Source: Massilia phyllostachyos
GTDB lineage: Bacteria; Pseudomonadota; Gammaproteobacteria; Burkholderiales; Burkholderiaceae_D
Assembly: GCF_021044825.1 (NCBI RefSeq)
Contig: NZ_JAJNOC010000003.1
Span: forward strand, 463,775 to 527,774
Direction of reading: 5' to 3'
Length of the DNA: 64,000 nucleotides
Shown here: in pieces, positions 7,860 through 16,629 of the stretch
How the letters are laid out: every line of letters starts with the position of its first letter
How positions within the stretch are numbered: the first letter of the stretch is position 1
Made by a program: the position numbers and the translations under genes
The notes under the pieces: generated by a model
Seen by the model: only the letters and a program-made list of their open reading frames with translations
What the model was told of the DNA's origin: nothing
Databases searched by the model: none

Positions 7860-9260
7860 ATGTCCCAGTTGAAATCCATGCAAGATGCCGATCCGCCAGG
7901 CTGGATGCCGCGCCTGGCCGCACATGGTGGGCCGCGTTTCCTGCAGATTGCGGACGCCTTGCAGGCGGCCGTGGCGGACGGGTCCCTGAGAGCGGGCGAC
8001 CGCCTGCCTCCGCAGCGCCTGCTGGCGGCGCAACTCGATGTCGACCTGACCACGGTCACCCGTGCCTATGACGAAGCCCGGCGCCGCAGCCTGCTGGAGG
8101 GCCGCGGCGCGCGCGGCACCTATGTGGCGGCGCCGAAAGTCGAGTTGAACCCGGTGCTCGACCTGAGCATGAACACCCCGCCGCCGCCGGAGGGCGTGGA
8201 CTTCGACGACCTGCTGAAACAGGGCCTGTCCCAGGTGCTGATGCGGGCCGATAACGAATTGCTGATGACCTATCACCTGGGCGGCGGCAGCGACGCCGAC
8301 CGCAAGGCCGGGGCCAGGTGGCTGGCGCCGATGTTCGGGCAGCTGGACGCCGCGCAGGTCCTGGTGTGTCCGGGGGCGCAGGCGGCGATCGCCGCACTGA
8401 TCCTGGCGCTGACCGAGCCCGGCGACGTCATCCTGGCCGAGCCGGCGAGTTACCCCGGCTTGCGCGCCGCGGCGACCCAGTTCGGGCGGCGCATCGTCGC
8501 CGTGGGCGCGGACCGGCACGGCATGCTGCCCGAGCTGCTCGAAGAAGCATGCCGCGCGCACCAGCCGGCGCTGGTCTACCTGAATCCGACCTTGCAGAAC
8601 CCGACCGCGGTCACCATGCCGGCACGCCGTCGCCAGGAACTTGCCGCCATCGCACAGCGCTGCGATGTGCGCATCGTCGAAGACGATCCTTATTGGCTCC
8701 TGGCGGAGGACCCGCCACCGCCCATTGCCACCTTCGGCCCCGGCAATGTCTACTACATCTCGACCCTGTCGAAATGCCTGACGCCCGGCTTGCGTGTCGC
8801 CTTCGTGCTGGTGCGCGACCCGCGGGAGCGGGAACGTTTCCTGGCCGCGCTCCGCTCGTTTGCGCTGATGGCCGCCCCGCTGACGGCGGCGCTGGCCACG
8901 CAGTGGATCCTCGACGGTTCGGCCGAGGCATTACTGGCGGGCGTGTGCAAGGAGGCGCGCCTGCGCCACGCCATGGCGCGCGACATTCTTGCCGGACGCT
9001 ACAGCGGCGCGGGAGACGGGCTGCATGTCTGGCTCGAGTTGCCGGCATACTGGAACGCCTCCCAGCTTGCGCATGCGGCCGGCAGCGAGGGCATCGCGGT
9101 CACGCCGGCGGAGGCATTCGCAACCGATGGTGCTTCCGTGAATGCGATCCGGATATCCTTGGGCAGCATCAAGGACCGGGGACGCTTGCGGGCCGGCCTC
9201 CAGCGGCTGTCGCAGCTGCTGGCGCGGCGCCCCGAGCCTTTCAGTGCGGCTGTGGTCTAG
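7860..9260 (+). CDS. MocR-type transcriptional regulator (GntR winged helix + aminotransferase fold)
   Basis: A 466-aa chimera. Residues ~20-90 form a GntR winged helix (LRAGDRLPPQRLLAAQLDVD, then TTVTRAYDEARRRSLLEGRG and GTYVA), and the rest is a fold-type I PLP enzyme used as sensor. YYISTLSKCLTPGLRVAFV holds the PLP lysine, about K305; the LYLNPTLQNPTA and IVEDDPYW blocks carry the Asn and Asp that hold PLP. MocR proteins bind PLP or an amino-compound adduct and regulate a neighbouring gene, often the divergent one. The stop TAG interlocks with the convergent transglutaminase stop in a shared CTAG. Confidence 0.9.
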   Translation: MSQLKSMQDADPPGWMPRLAAHGGPRFLQIADALQAAVADGSLRAGDRLPPQRLLAAQLDVDLTTVTRAYDEARRRSLLEGRGARGTYVAAPKVELNPVLDLSMNTPPPPEGVDFDDLLKQGLSQVLMRADNELLMTYHLGGGSDADRKAGARWLAPMFGQLDAAQVLVCPGAQAAIAALILALTEPGDVILAEPASYPGLRAAATQFGRRIVAVGADRHGMLPELLEEACRAHQPALVYLNPTLQNPTAVTMPARRRQELAAIAQRCDVRIVEDDPYWLLAEDPPPPIATFGPGNVYYISTLSKCLTPGLRVAFVLVRDPRERERFLAALRSFALMAAPLTAALATQWILDGSAEALLAGVCKEARLRHAMARDILAGRYSGAGDGLHVWLELPAYWNASQLAHAAGSEGIAVTPAEAFATDGASVNAIRISLGSIKDRGRLRAGLQRLSQLLARRPEPFSAAVV

Positions 9261-10177
9261 CCGATGCCCGGCAAGGGGAGTGGGGTGACCGTCACCCGCA
9301 CATCGAGTTCCTGCCTGCCCCCACCAAGCACGATACCGCGCAGCGGCGTGACGTCGCTGAAGTCGCGCCCCCAGCCCAGGGTGATGTGCTCGTGCTGCAC
9401 CAGGCAGCGGTTGGTCGGATCGAAATCGATCCAGCCCAGCAGCGGGCAGAACACCGACACCCAGGCATGCGAGGCATCCGCTCCGACCAGGCGCGGCTGG
9501 CCCTCCGGCGGATGGTTCAGGATATAGCCGCTCACGTAGCGCGCCGGCAGCTTGAGGCTGCGCAGGCAGCCGATCATCAGCTGGGCGAAGTCCTGGCACA
9601 CGCCGCGGCGGCCGCGCATCACCTGTTCCAGCGGCGTCGCGATGTCGGTGGCGCTGGCGTCGAAGGCGAAGTCGGCGAAGATCCGGTGGGTCAGGTCGAG
9701 CGCGGCATCGAGCTGCGGCCGGCCGGGCGTGAAGCTGGTGCGCGCGTACGCTTCCAGTTCGGGGAAGACGCCGACGTGGGGCGACTCGTGGAGGTAGCGG
9801 CAGGCTTCCAGCGTCGCCTCGCTGCGATCGAGGTTCATCCTGTCGCGCACGTGTTCCCACGGCAGCGAGCCCGCGATCGCGGCCAGGCCGGGACGCGCAT
9901 GCAATGCGACCGTCGATTCGGCCTGCACCAGCAGGCTGTCGTGCGGCGCGGTGAGCCCGACGTGGCGGGTGATATTGCCGAAGAAGTCGACGCCCTCACG
10001 GCTATCGTCGACGCCTGGATCGATCAGGATGCGGTGCGCCTCGATCTGCTGGTACGCAAAGGCGCGCGGCGTCAGGTGCAGGTATTGCTGCGACAGGGTG
10101 ACCGTGCCGCCGTAGCGGTAGCGCGTCTCGTGCAGCACGCGATAGCGCGCGCATGCGGTGGTGGTCGGGGTCGTCAT
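9257..10177 (-). CDS. transglutaminase-like cysteine protease family protein
   Basis: A 306-aa cytosolic transglutaminase-fold protein (COG1305 type). The N-terminal beta domain (YRVLHETRYRYGGTVTLSQ) is followed by the papain-like core with catalytic C194 in RGVCQDFAQL, H237 in DASHAWVSVF and the Asp of the WIDFDPTN motif (about D253). No signal peptide. The start ATG overlaps the stop of the upstream ATP-grasp/alpha-E gene as ATGA, so the two are translationally coupled. In published comparative work this family accompanies circularly permuted ATP-grasp and alpha-E proteins and is thought to trim or hydrolyse a peptide-like product made by the ATP-grasp. The actual substrate is unknown. Confidence 0.88.
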   Translation of the reverse strand: MTTPTTTACARYRVLHETRYRYGGTVTLSQQYLHLTPRAFAYQQIEAHRILIDPGVDDSREGVDFFGNITRHVGLTAPHDSLLVQAESTVALHARPGLAAIAGSLPWEHVRDRMNLDRSEATLEACRYLHESPHVGVFPELEAYARTSFTPGRPQLDAALDLTHRIFADFAFDASATDIATPLEQVMRGRRGVCQDFAQLMIGCLRSLKLPARYVSGYILNHPPEGQPRLVGADASHAWVSVFCPLLGWIDFDPTNRCLVQHEHITLGWGRDFSDVTPLRGIVLGGGRQELDVRVTVTPLPLPGIG

Positions 10178-12669
10178 GTGCTGCGGTTCCCTTGCCGGGC
10201 CTGGTCGGAATAGCTGAAAAACTGCACGCCGATCCGCTCGGACAGCGCCGCGCTGGCGCGTCCGATCCGTTCCAGCAGCGCGGGCAGCGCCGCATTCCCG
10301 TGCCGCAGTTCGGTGTCGGGATCGAGCGCCAGCAATTCTTCCTGCAGCGGCGCCAGCAGCTCCGCGCCGCAGGCGCCGTGGGCCTGGGCGATATCGTCCA
10401 GCGACATCAGGATGCCGCGCAGCTGGAATGCGATCGAGCGCGGATTGGTCGTGTCGAGCAGCAGCAGGTCGAGGGTCGGCAGCCACTCGGGCTGGGCGCG
10501 GTAGCGGGCGCGGTAGGTGACGATGCTGTCGGACAGTTCGAGCAGCCAGTCGAGGCTGCCGTTCGCTTCCATCACGAGGGCGCGCTGCAGCACCACGCTC
10601 TGGAACTGCAGGCGCTCCAGGCGGCGGCCGATCGTCATGAAGCGCCAGCCGAGGTCGCGCGTCATGCCATCCAGCGCGAAGCCGGTCAGGGTCATCAGGG
10701 AGGCGGTGGCGTCGTCGAGGATGGCCATCACTTCCGATTGCGCGGGCCGTGCTCCAGGCGACGCCATGCGGTTCAGGGCGCGCCAGTTGTCGACCGAAAA
10801 GCGTTCGTGCAGCTGGGCGGCGATGCGGTGCAGTTCCTGCCGCTGGCGCGCCAGGCCGGGGACGACTGGCGAGGACATCGCCGTCAACAGGGCCGACTCC
10901 AGTTCGGCGTCGAGGCGGGACTGGCCCTGCGCGTCGATCAGGCCCAGTCCGATGCACAAGGACTCGACCGTCCACCAATCCGCGCCGCGCTGCTCGACCG
11001 GGACGTTCAACAGGAAGCCGAAGGCGACCCGCAGCAAGCGGCAGACGTTCTCGCAGCGTTCGGCATGGCGCCCGAACCACAGCAGGTTTTCCGCCGTACG
11101 GCTGGACAGGTTGCTGTCTTCGCGCACGAGGTCGCGGGCCGTGACCCGGGACTGCTGCGCGCGGTGCGCCTCGGCGCCGGCGCGCGCCTGGACCCAGGTG
11201 TCCTTGCTGGCGCCACCCATCTGCATGGTCAGCACGCGCGCGTCGAGGCCGCTGCCGATGCGGGTCAGGCCGCCCGGCATCACGACATAGCCGTTCGGCG
11301 TGGCGCAGGCGAACACGCGCAGCGCCACCGCGCGCGGCTGCAGGCCGGGTTCAGGGCTGTCGCACCACTCGGGCGACTGCGACAGCCGCACCACTTCCTG
11401 GGCGATGTAGTGCTCGGGCCGCGCGCGCAGCTGCGCGGCTAGGGCCGCGCGCGCTCCCGCATCGAGGTCCTGGCCGAACACCGGTTCCTGCGGCCGCTGC
11501 GGGAAGGCGGGCTTGATCACCAGCCGGTCCAGGCCCGCGACCACGTTCTCCAGGGCCGCCGGCTCGCCGCACCACCAGGTCGCCACCGACGGCATCTTCA
11601 AGGGCTCGCCCAACAGCCGCTCGGAGAGCCCCGGCAGGTAGCCGAGCAGGGCGCCCGATTCGAGCAGGCCGGAACCGAGGCCGTTGGCCACCAGCACGTT
11701 GCCGCGGCGGGCGGCCTGGGTCAGTCCCGGCACGCCGAAGGCCGCATCCGGCAGCTCGAGCGGGTCGCAGCAATCGTCGTCGACCCGGCGCACGATCACG
11801 TGCACCCGCTGCAGGCCGGCCAGGGTCTTGAGGTAGACCACGCCGTCGCGCACCGTCAGGTCGCCGCACTCGACCAGCGGCAGACCGAGGTGGCGCGCCA
11901 GGTAGGCCTGCTCATAGTAGCTCTCGGAGCGCGGGCCTGGGGTGAGCAGGACGATACGCGGCATTTCGCCGCCGCGCAGCGGCGCCGGCGCATCGCCCTG
12001 CGCCGCGCACAGGCGGCCCCAGTGCACCAGGCTGTCGTGCATGCTGCGGAAGAACCCGCCCAGCGGCCGCACCTTCAGCTCGCGCAGCAGCTCGGGGAAG
12101 GCGGGGGCGATGATGGCGCGGTTTTCCAGCGCATAGCCGGCGCCGGACGGCGCCTGGGTGCGGTCGGCCAGCACCCACCAGCATCCGTCCGGCCCGCGCG
12201 CCAGGTCGGCCGCATAGAAATGCAGGGCCACGCCGTCAATGTGGCGCAGGCCGTGGCAGGGACGCAGGAAGCCGCCGTGGCCGTGCACCAGTGCCGGCGG
12301 CAGCAGGCCTTCGTGCAGCATTTCCTGCTTGCCGTAGATGTCGCCGAGGATCGTGTTCAGCAGGGTGGCGCGTTGCGTGACCCCGGCTTCGATGCCGCGC
12401 CATTCCTCGTGCGGCAGGATCAGGGGCAGCAGGTTCAGGTCCCAGGAACGCGGCTTGCGGCCGGCGTCGGCCAGCACGTTGTAGCTGACGCCGTTCTCGC
12501 GCACTTGCCGCCGCACCGTCTCGCGGCGCTGGCGCATCGCCTCGGGCGCTTCCTGCTGCAGGTTATCCAGCAGGGCGCGCCAGTGCGCGCGCGGGTGTCC
12601 GAGCGGATCAAACATTTCGTCGAAACCGGTAGGGGCGGCTGGGTAATGGGCGAGGAATGGGGTGGACAT
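10174..12669 (-). CDS. circularly permuted ATP-grasp fused to alpha-E domain (831 aa)
   Basis: A fusion of the two proteins that the divergent operon encodes separately. Residues ~1-490 are the circularly permuted type-2 ATP-grasp (COG2308 type): SWDLNLLPLILPHEEW early, RTQAPSGAGYALENRAI, PGPRSESYYEQAYLARHLG, RRVDDDCCDPLELP and the nucleotide-binding LVIKPAF and VVMPGGLTRIG. From ~515, LSSRTAENLLWFGRHAERCENVCRLLR opens the alpha-E helical domain (COG2307 type). ATP-grasp enzymes form amide bonds through acyl-phosphates, so a peptide-ligase role is likely; the substrates are unknown. Compared with the stand-alone copy the GAGG loop is replaced by IKPAFPQRP, so activity may differ. It is coupled to the transglutaminase gene and divergent from the second copy. 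Confidence 0.88.
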   Translation of the reverse strand: MSTPFLAHYPAAPTGFDEMFDPLGHPRAHWRALLDNLQQEAPEAMRQRRETVRRQVRENGVSYNVLADAGRKPRSWDLNLLPLILPHEEWRGIEAGVTQRATLLNTILGDIYGKQEMLHEGLLPPALVHGHGGFLRPCHGLRHIDGVALHFYAADLARGPDGCWWVLADRTQAPSGAGYALENRAIIAPAFPELLRELKVRPLGGFFRSMHDSLVHWGRLCAAQGDAPAPLRGGEMPRIVLLTPGPRSESYYEQAYLARHLGLPLVECGDLTVRDGVVYLKTLAGLQRVHVIVRRVDDDCCDPLELPDAAFGVPGLTQAARRGNVLVANGLGSGLLESGALLGYLPGLSERLLGEPLKMPSVATWWCGEPAALENVVAGLDRLVIKPAFPQRPQEPVFGQDLDAGARAALAAQLRARPEHYIAQEVVRLSQSPEWCDSPEPGLQPRAVALRVFACATPNGYVVMPGGLTRIGSGLDARVLTMQMGGASKDTWVQARAGAEAHRAQQSRVTARDLVREDSNLSSRTAENLLWFGRHAERCENVCRLLRVAFGFLLNVPVEQRGADWWTVESLCIGLGLIDAQGQSRLDAELESALLTAMSSPVVPGLARQRQELHRIAAQLHERFSVDNWRALNRMASPGARPAQSEVMAILDDATASLMTLTGFALDGMTRDLGWRFMTIGRRLERLQFQSVVLQRALVMEANGSLDWLLELSDSIVTYRARYRAQPEWLPTLDLLLLDTTNPRSIAFQLRGILMSLDDIAQAHGACGAELLAPLQEELLALDPDTELRHGNAALPALLERIGRASAALSERIGVQFFSYSDQARQGNRST

Positions 12670-12798
12670 CAGGCGTTACTTTACGCAGAGAAACAAGACG
12701 ATAGGGTAAATCCCCGGTCAATGCAAATGGTGTATTCAAGTGTGTTTAAGCATGTTTCATTCCCACAATATACTTGCCAGACGTGCAGGGCGGCGCGC

Positions 12799-12815
12799 TG
12801 GCACGTTTCTTGAAT
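12799..12815 (+). promoter_or_regulatory. weak sigma-54-like -24/-12 element before the ATP-grasp operon
   Basis: TGGCAC at 12799-12804 and TTGAA at 12810-12814 have the exact -24/-12 spacing of a sigma-54 promoter, but the -12 GC is GA here. A transcript would start around 12825, just upstream of the AGGAGG site. Treat as a candidate only. Confidence 0.25.
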
Positions 12816-12839
12816 GCATCGAAGGGACAGGAGGAAGCG

Positions 12840-14252
12840 ATGCCCAATTTTTATAACGAAATGTACTCCGATGCGGCAAACGTACGGCCTCACTACAACG
12901 CGTTCGCGCAATGGCTCGCTGAACAATCGCCCCAGCACATCGAACAGAAGCGGGCGGAAGCCGAGCTGAATTTCCAGCGGGTCGGCATCACCTTTGCCGT
13001 GTATGGCGACAACGCCGGCAAGGAAAGGCTGATCCCCTTCGACATCATCCCGCGGGTGATCAACGCCGCCGAATGGGCCACCCTGCAGGCCGGCCTGGTG
13101 CAAAGGGTGACGGCGCTGAACCGCTTCCTGCACGACGTCTACCACCACCAGGAAATCCTGAAGGCAGGCATCATCCCGGCCGAACAGATCCTCGACAATG
13201 CCCAGTACCGCCCCGTGATGCGCGGCATCCAGCTGCCGTCCGACGTCTATGCCCACATCGCCGGCGTCGACATCGTGCGCGCGGGCGAAGGCGAGTTCTA
13301 CGTGCTCGAGGATAACCTGCGCGTGCCCTCGGGTGTCTCTTACATGCTGGAAAACCGCAAGATGATGATGCGGCTGTTCCCGGCGCTGTTCGCGCGCAAC
13401 CGGGTGGCGCCGGTCGACCATTACCCTGACCTGCTGCTCGACAACCTGCGCAGTGCGGCCCCTGGCGGCGTGCTCGATCCGACCGTGGTCGTGCTCACGC
13501 CGGGCATGTACAACTCGGCCTATTTCGAGCACGCCTTCCTGGCCCAGCAGATGGGCGTGGCCCTGGTGCAGGGGCAAGACCTGTATGTCGCCAACAACAC
13601 CGTCTATATGCGCACCACGCGCGGGCCGAAGCAGGTCGACGTGATCTACCGCCGCATCGACGACGACTACCTCGACCCGCGCGCCTTCCGCCCCGAATCG
13701 ACCCTGGGCGTGCCGGGCCTGCTGGACGCGGTGCGCGCCGGCCGGGTCGGCCTGGCCAATGCGATCGGCACCGGCGTCGCCGACGACAAATCGATCTACC
13801 CCTACGTGCCGGACATGATCGAGTTCTACCTCGGCGAAAAACCGATCCTGAACAACGTGCCGACTTACCAGTGCCGTAAGAAAGAAGACCTGGCGTATAC
13901 GCTGGCGAATCTGCCCGAGCTGGTAGTGAAGGAAGTGCACGGCGCCGGCGGCTACGGCATGCTGGTCGGGCCGGCCTCGACCCAGGCCGAGATCGAAGCC
14001 TTCCGCCAGCGCCTGCTGGCCAAGCCCGACGGCTACATCGCCCAGCCGACCCTGGCGCTGTCAGCCTGCCCGACCTATGTCGAATCGGGCGTGGCGCCGC
14101 GCCACATCGACCTGCGTCCCTTCGTGTTGTCGGGCAAGACCGTGTCGATGGTGCCGGGCGGCCTGACCCGGGTGGCGCTGCAGGAAGGTTCGCTCGTCGT
14201 CAATTCCTCGCAAGGCGGCGGCACCAAGGACACCTGGATACTGGAGAACTGA
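12840..14252 (+). CDS. circularly permuted type-2 ATP-grasp protein
   Basis: Stand-alone COG2308-type ATP-grasp, 470 aa. The ATG at 12840 is chosen for the AGGAGG six bases upstream; the frame is open earlier but without a site. Landmarks: PFDIIPRVINAAEWATLQAG (67-86), LEDNLRVPSGVSYMLENRK (156-174), LTPGMYNSAYFEHAFLA (219-235), RRIDDDYLDP (271-280), the nucleotide loop VVKEVHGAGGYGM (362-374) and VPGGLTRVAL (438-447). These are the conserved blocks of a family predicted to ligate amino acids or peptides. The next gene, encoding an alpha-E protein, begins one base after the stop, so they form one translation unit. The divergent operon has a fused second copy. Confidence 0.92.
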   Translation: MPNFYNEMYSDAANVRPHYNAFAQWLAEQSPQHIEQKRAEAELNFQRVGITFAVYGDNAGKERLIPFDIIPRVINAAEWATLQAGLVQRVTALNRFLHDVYHHQEILKAGIIPAEQILDNAQYRPVMRGIQLPSDVYAHIAGVDIVRAGEGEFYVLEDNLRVPSGVSYMLENRKMMMRLFPALFARNRVAPVDHYPDLLLDNLRSAAPGGVLDPTVVVLTPGMYNSAYFEHAFLAQQMGVALVQGQDLYVANNTVYMRTTRGPKQVDVIYRRIDDDYLDPRAFRPESTLGVPGLLDAVRAGRVGLANAIGTGVADDKSIYPYVPDMIEFYLGEKPILNNVPTYQCRKKEDLAYTLANLPELVVKEVHGAGGYGMLVGPASTQAEIEAFRQRLLAKPDGYIAQPTLALSACPTYVESGVAPRHIDLRPFVLSGKTVSMVPGGLTRVALQEGSLVVNSSQGGGTKDTWILEN

Positions 14253-14253
14253 T

Positions 14254-15264
14254 ATGTTGAGCCGTACCGCAGACCACTTGTTCTGGATGGCCCGCTATAC
14301 CGAGCGGGCGGAAAATGCCGCGCGCATGCTCGACGTCCGCATCCAATATGCGCTGATGCCGCAATCGGCCCAGGCCGAGCAGCAGGGCTGGCGCACCATG
14401 CTCGAAGTGAACGAACTGGAACGCCAGTTCGAGACCCGTTATTCCGAATTGAGCCAGAAGAACGTGATCGACTTCATGGTGCGCGATCCGGACCATCCCT
14501 CGTCGATCGTCAATTGCCTGCGCGCCGCGCGCGAAAATGCGCGCGCCGTGCGCGGGACCCTGCCGACCGAGGTGTGGGAAACCGAGAACACCACCTGGCT
14601 GACGCTGCAGCAGCACCTCCACAACCGCCTGTACGAGACCAATCCGGGCCAGTTCCTGGAATGGGTCAAGTACCGCTCGCACATGTCGCGCGGCGTCACG
14701 ATCGGCACCATGTTCCAGGACGAAGCCTTCAACTTCATCCGCCTCGGCACCTTCCTGGAACGGGCCGACAACACGGCGCGCATCCTCGACGTCAAGTTCA
14801 GGTCGCTGGACACGGACACCGAACAGGGCGGGGCGCAGGGCGAGTTCTACTACCTGGCGGCCCTGCTGCGCTCGGTATCGGCCTTCGAGACCTATCGCAA
14901 GGTGTACCGCGACGCCATCACGCCGACCCGGGTGGCGGAACTCCTGATCCTGCAGCCAAGGATGCCGCGCTCGCTGATCGCCTGCGTGGCGGCCGTGGTG
15001 GAGAACCTGCAGGCAGTGCGCAACGAGGTCTCGCGCGGCACCGAGCGCCAGGCCCAGAAGCTGCATGCGATGCTGCAATCGGTCGACATCGACGAGATCC
15101 TGGAGCGCGGCCTGCACGAATTCCTGACAAGCTTCCTGGCCGCGATCGCGGAAATCGGCCACGGCATCAGCCGAGACTTCCTGATGCCGCCGGCGCCGAG
15201 CGTGGAGGAAAGCGCGCCATTGCAATCGCAAACGCAGACGCAAACGCAGACCCGGACACGATGA
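14254..15264 (+). CDS. alpha-E domain-containing protein
   Basis: A 336-aa all-helical protein of the COG2307 'alpha-E' family. The opening MLSRTADHLFWMARYTERAE is the family signature, with the Arg/Glu pair of the second helix, and FIRLGTFLERADNTARILDVKF repeats the same pattern near residue 165, so the protein looks like two tandem copies of one helical unit. The family always travels with circularly permuted ATP-grasp proteins and may act as its scaffold or carry the product. The C-terminal tail is an odd run of Gln-Thr/Arg-Thr dipeptides coded by a repeated hexanucleotide. It starts one base after the ATP-grasp stop. Confidence 0.92.
   Translation: MLSRTADHLFWMARYTERAENAARMLDVRIQYALMPQSAQAEQQGWRTMLEVNELERQFETRYSELSQKNVIDFMVRDPDHPSSIVNCLRAARENARAVRGTLPTEVWETENTTWLTLQQHLHNRLYETNPGQFLEWVKYRSHMSRGVTIGTMFQDEAFNFIRLGTFLERADNTARILDVKFRSLDTDTEQGGAQGEFYYLAALLRSVSAFETYRKVYRDAITPTRVAELLILQPRMPRSLIACVAAVVENLQAVRNEVSRGTERQAQKLHAMLQSVDIDEILERGLHEFLTSFLAAIAEIGHGISRDFLMPPAPSVEESAPLQSQTQTQTQTRTR
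15222..15251 (+). repeat. short tandem repeat encoding the Gln-Thr tail of the alpha-E protein
   Basis: Alternating GCAAAC / GCAGAC hexamers, about five units, at the extreme 3' end of the gene. Unit gain or loss would stay in frame and lengthen or shorten the tail by two residues per step. Confidence 0.7.
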
Positions 15265-15265
15265 A

Positions 15266-15325
15266 GCACGGACGCACCACGATGTGATGCGCCGGCCCGG
15301 CTTGCATCATCGTGGTGCGCCGTGC
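15266..15325. terminator. very long hairpin between convergent genes
   Basis: Arms GCACGG-A-CGCACCACGATG (15266-15284) and CATCGTGGTGCG-CCGTGC (15308-15325) pair over 18 bp with one bulged A; ATGC/GCAT (15287-15290, 15304-15307) extends the stem inward. It begins just after the alpha-E stop and its right arm covers the last codons of the metallopeptidase gene. There is no clear T-run, so it may act as a transcription block or RNA-stability element for both messages. Confidence 0.55.
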
Positions 15326-16374
15326 GCCCGCACCACCTTGTGCACGAAGGCCAGCTTTTCCAGCACCGGCGGGCTGAGCGTGAAGGGATAGGAATCCGGC
15401 ATCCCGATGCTGCGGTTCAGGCTATTGAGCACATAGGTCAGCGCGAACCAGTCGTGCAGGGTGTCGCCGAAGGAATCGGTCCGGGTCGGCAGGGTGACGC
15501 CGTCCAGGGTCGGCTCGCCCGGGGTGGCGGGCTTGAGCGACAGGCCACAGGCATGCGCCGTTTCCAGGGTGTCGATCATGTGCAGGTAGTGGGCCCAGGT
15601 CTCGGCCCAGTCTTCCCACGGGTGAGAGCTGGCGTAGCTGCTGACGAAGCGCGCCTCCCAGTCGGCCACCGGGCCTGCGCCATAGTGGCGCTTGAGGGCT
15701 TCGCCGTAATCCTGGCGCTCGTCGCCGAACAGGGCGCGGTATTCGTCGATCCAGGGGCTGCCCACCACCAGGCGGTCGAAATAATAGTGGCCGCTTTCGT
15801 GACGGAAGTGGCCCAGCAGCGTACGGTAACGCTCGTGCATCTGCTCGCGCGTGCGCTCGCGTTCGGCCGGGTCGGCCTCGGCGATGTTCAGGGTGATCAC
15901 GCCATTGGCGTGGCCGGTCATCACGCACTGGTCGGAGACGCCGTCTTCCAGGAACTGGAAAGCCAGACCGGTCTCGGGCTCCTGTTCCTTGCTGGCCGGC
16001 GTCAGGTCGAGCGCGGCCAGGGTGAACAGCAGGCGGCGCTTGGCCGCCTCGAGGCGCGACCAGAGGACGCGGTTCTTTTCCGAGCCCAGGGCAGGGATGA
16101 CGACGGTCAGCTGGCAGGATTCGCACAGATCGTGCGGGTCGTCCGCGGGCAGCATCCAGTTGCAGACATTGTGCTGCACGTAGTTGGCGCATTGCTTGTA
16201 GAGCTTGCCCTCGTCCTTCTGGTTCAGGCTGCGCCACAGGCCGTCTCCGGTCTGCTCGAAGCTGTCGAGGGTGCGCCGGGCCGGCTGGTAGCCCAGCATG
16301 CTGCTGCAACGGAAGCAGAGCGTGTTTTCAAAGAAGATCTGCTGCGAACATTTATCGCAATGGAAGGTTTTCAT
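15307..16374 (-). CDS. putative zinc-binding metallopeptidase with N-terminal zinc ribbon
   Basis: A 355-aa cytosolic protein. A zinc ribbon opens it (C6, C9, C20, C23 in FHCDKCSQQIFFENTLCFRCS) and further Cys occur at C62, C71, C84, C87. The catalytic motif is HESGH at 192-196, matching HExxH zincins, with a likely downstream ligand in HPWEDWAETWAHYLHM (251-266). This arrangement fits the family annotated as 'putative zinc-binding metallopeptidase', commonly found beside ATP-grasp/alpha-E/transglutaminase genes. It converges on the alpha-E gene, with the 15.3-kb hairpin between. It may process the product or a protein target of the ATP-grasp system; this is inference. Confidence 0.85.
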   Translation of the reverse strand: MKTFHCDKCSQQIFFENTLCFRCSSMLGYQPARRTLDSFEQTGDGLWRSLNQKDEGKLYKQCANYVQHNVCNWMLPADDPHDLCESCQLTVVIPALGSEKNRVLWSRLEAAKRRLLFTLAALDLTPASKEQEPETGLAFQFLEDGVSDQCVMTGHANGVITLNIAEADPAERERTREQMHERYRTLLGHFRHESGHYYFDRLVVGSPWIDEYRALFGDERQDYGEALKRHYGAGPVADWEARFVSSYASSHPWEDWAETWAHYLHMIDTLETAHACGLSLKPATPGEPTLDGVTLPTRTDSFGDTLHDWFALTYVLNSLNRSIGMPDSYPFTLSPPVLEKLAFVHKVVRAHGAPR

Positions 16375-16584
16375 CGTGGACGGAGTACGGGGATTGTTGG
16401 TTTTCAGCTGCCGCTAATCTAGCAGTAAATCGGAACTCCGCAGGCACGTGTCGGACAACGCCTCATATCGTGTGCGGGTTAGATCTTGTGAGCACTTGGC
16501 TGCGGAAAAGCCGATTGGTCCAGCACAAATGCGGGCGTTACGCCTGATCGCGCTCGGGTAGGTCTTTCCGTCGCCGGGCATGAT

Positions 16585-16617
16585 GAAGTCCGCTGCCGCT
16601 GGGGCAGGTCAGACTTC
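16585..16617 (+). other. hairpin in the leader of the HAF-repeat gene
   Basis: GAAGTC (16585-16590) pairs with GACTTC (16612-16617), with CTGCC/GGCAG inside. The stem ends just before the GGAG ribosome site, so it could affect translation of the gene at 16630. No T-run, hence not a terminator. The rest of the 255-bp spacer shows nothing I can name. Confidence 0.4.
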
Positions 16618-16629
16618 TTTGGAGAAAAC

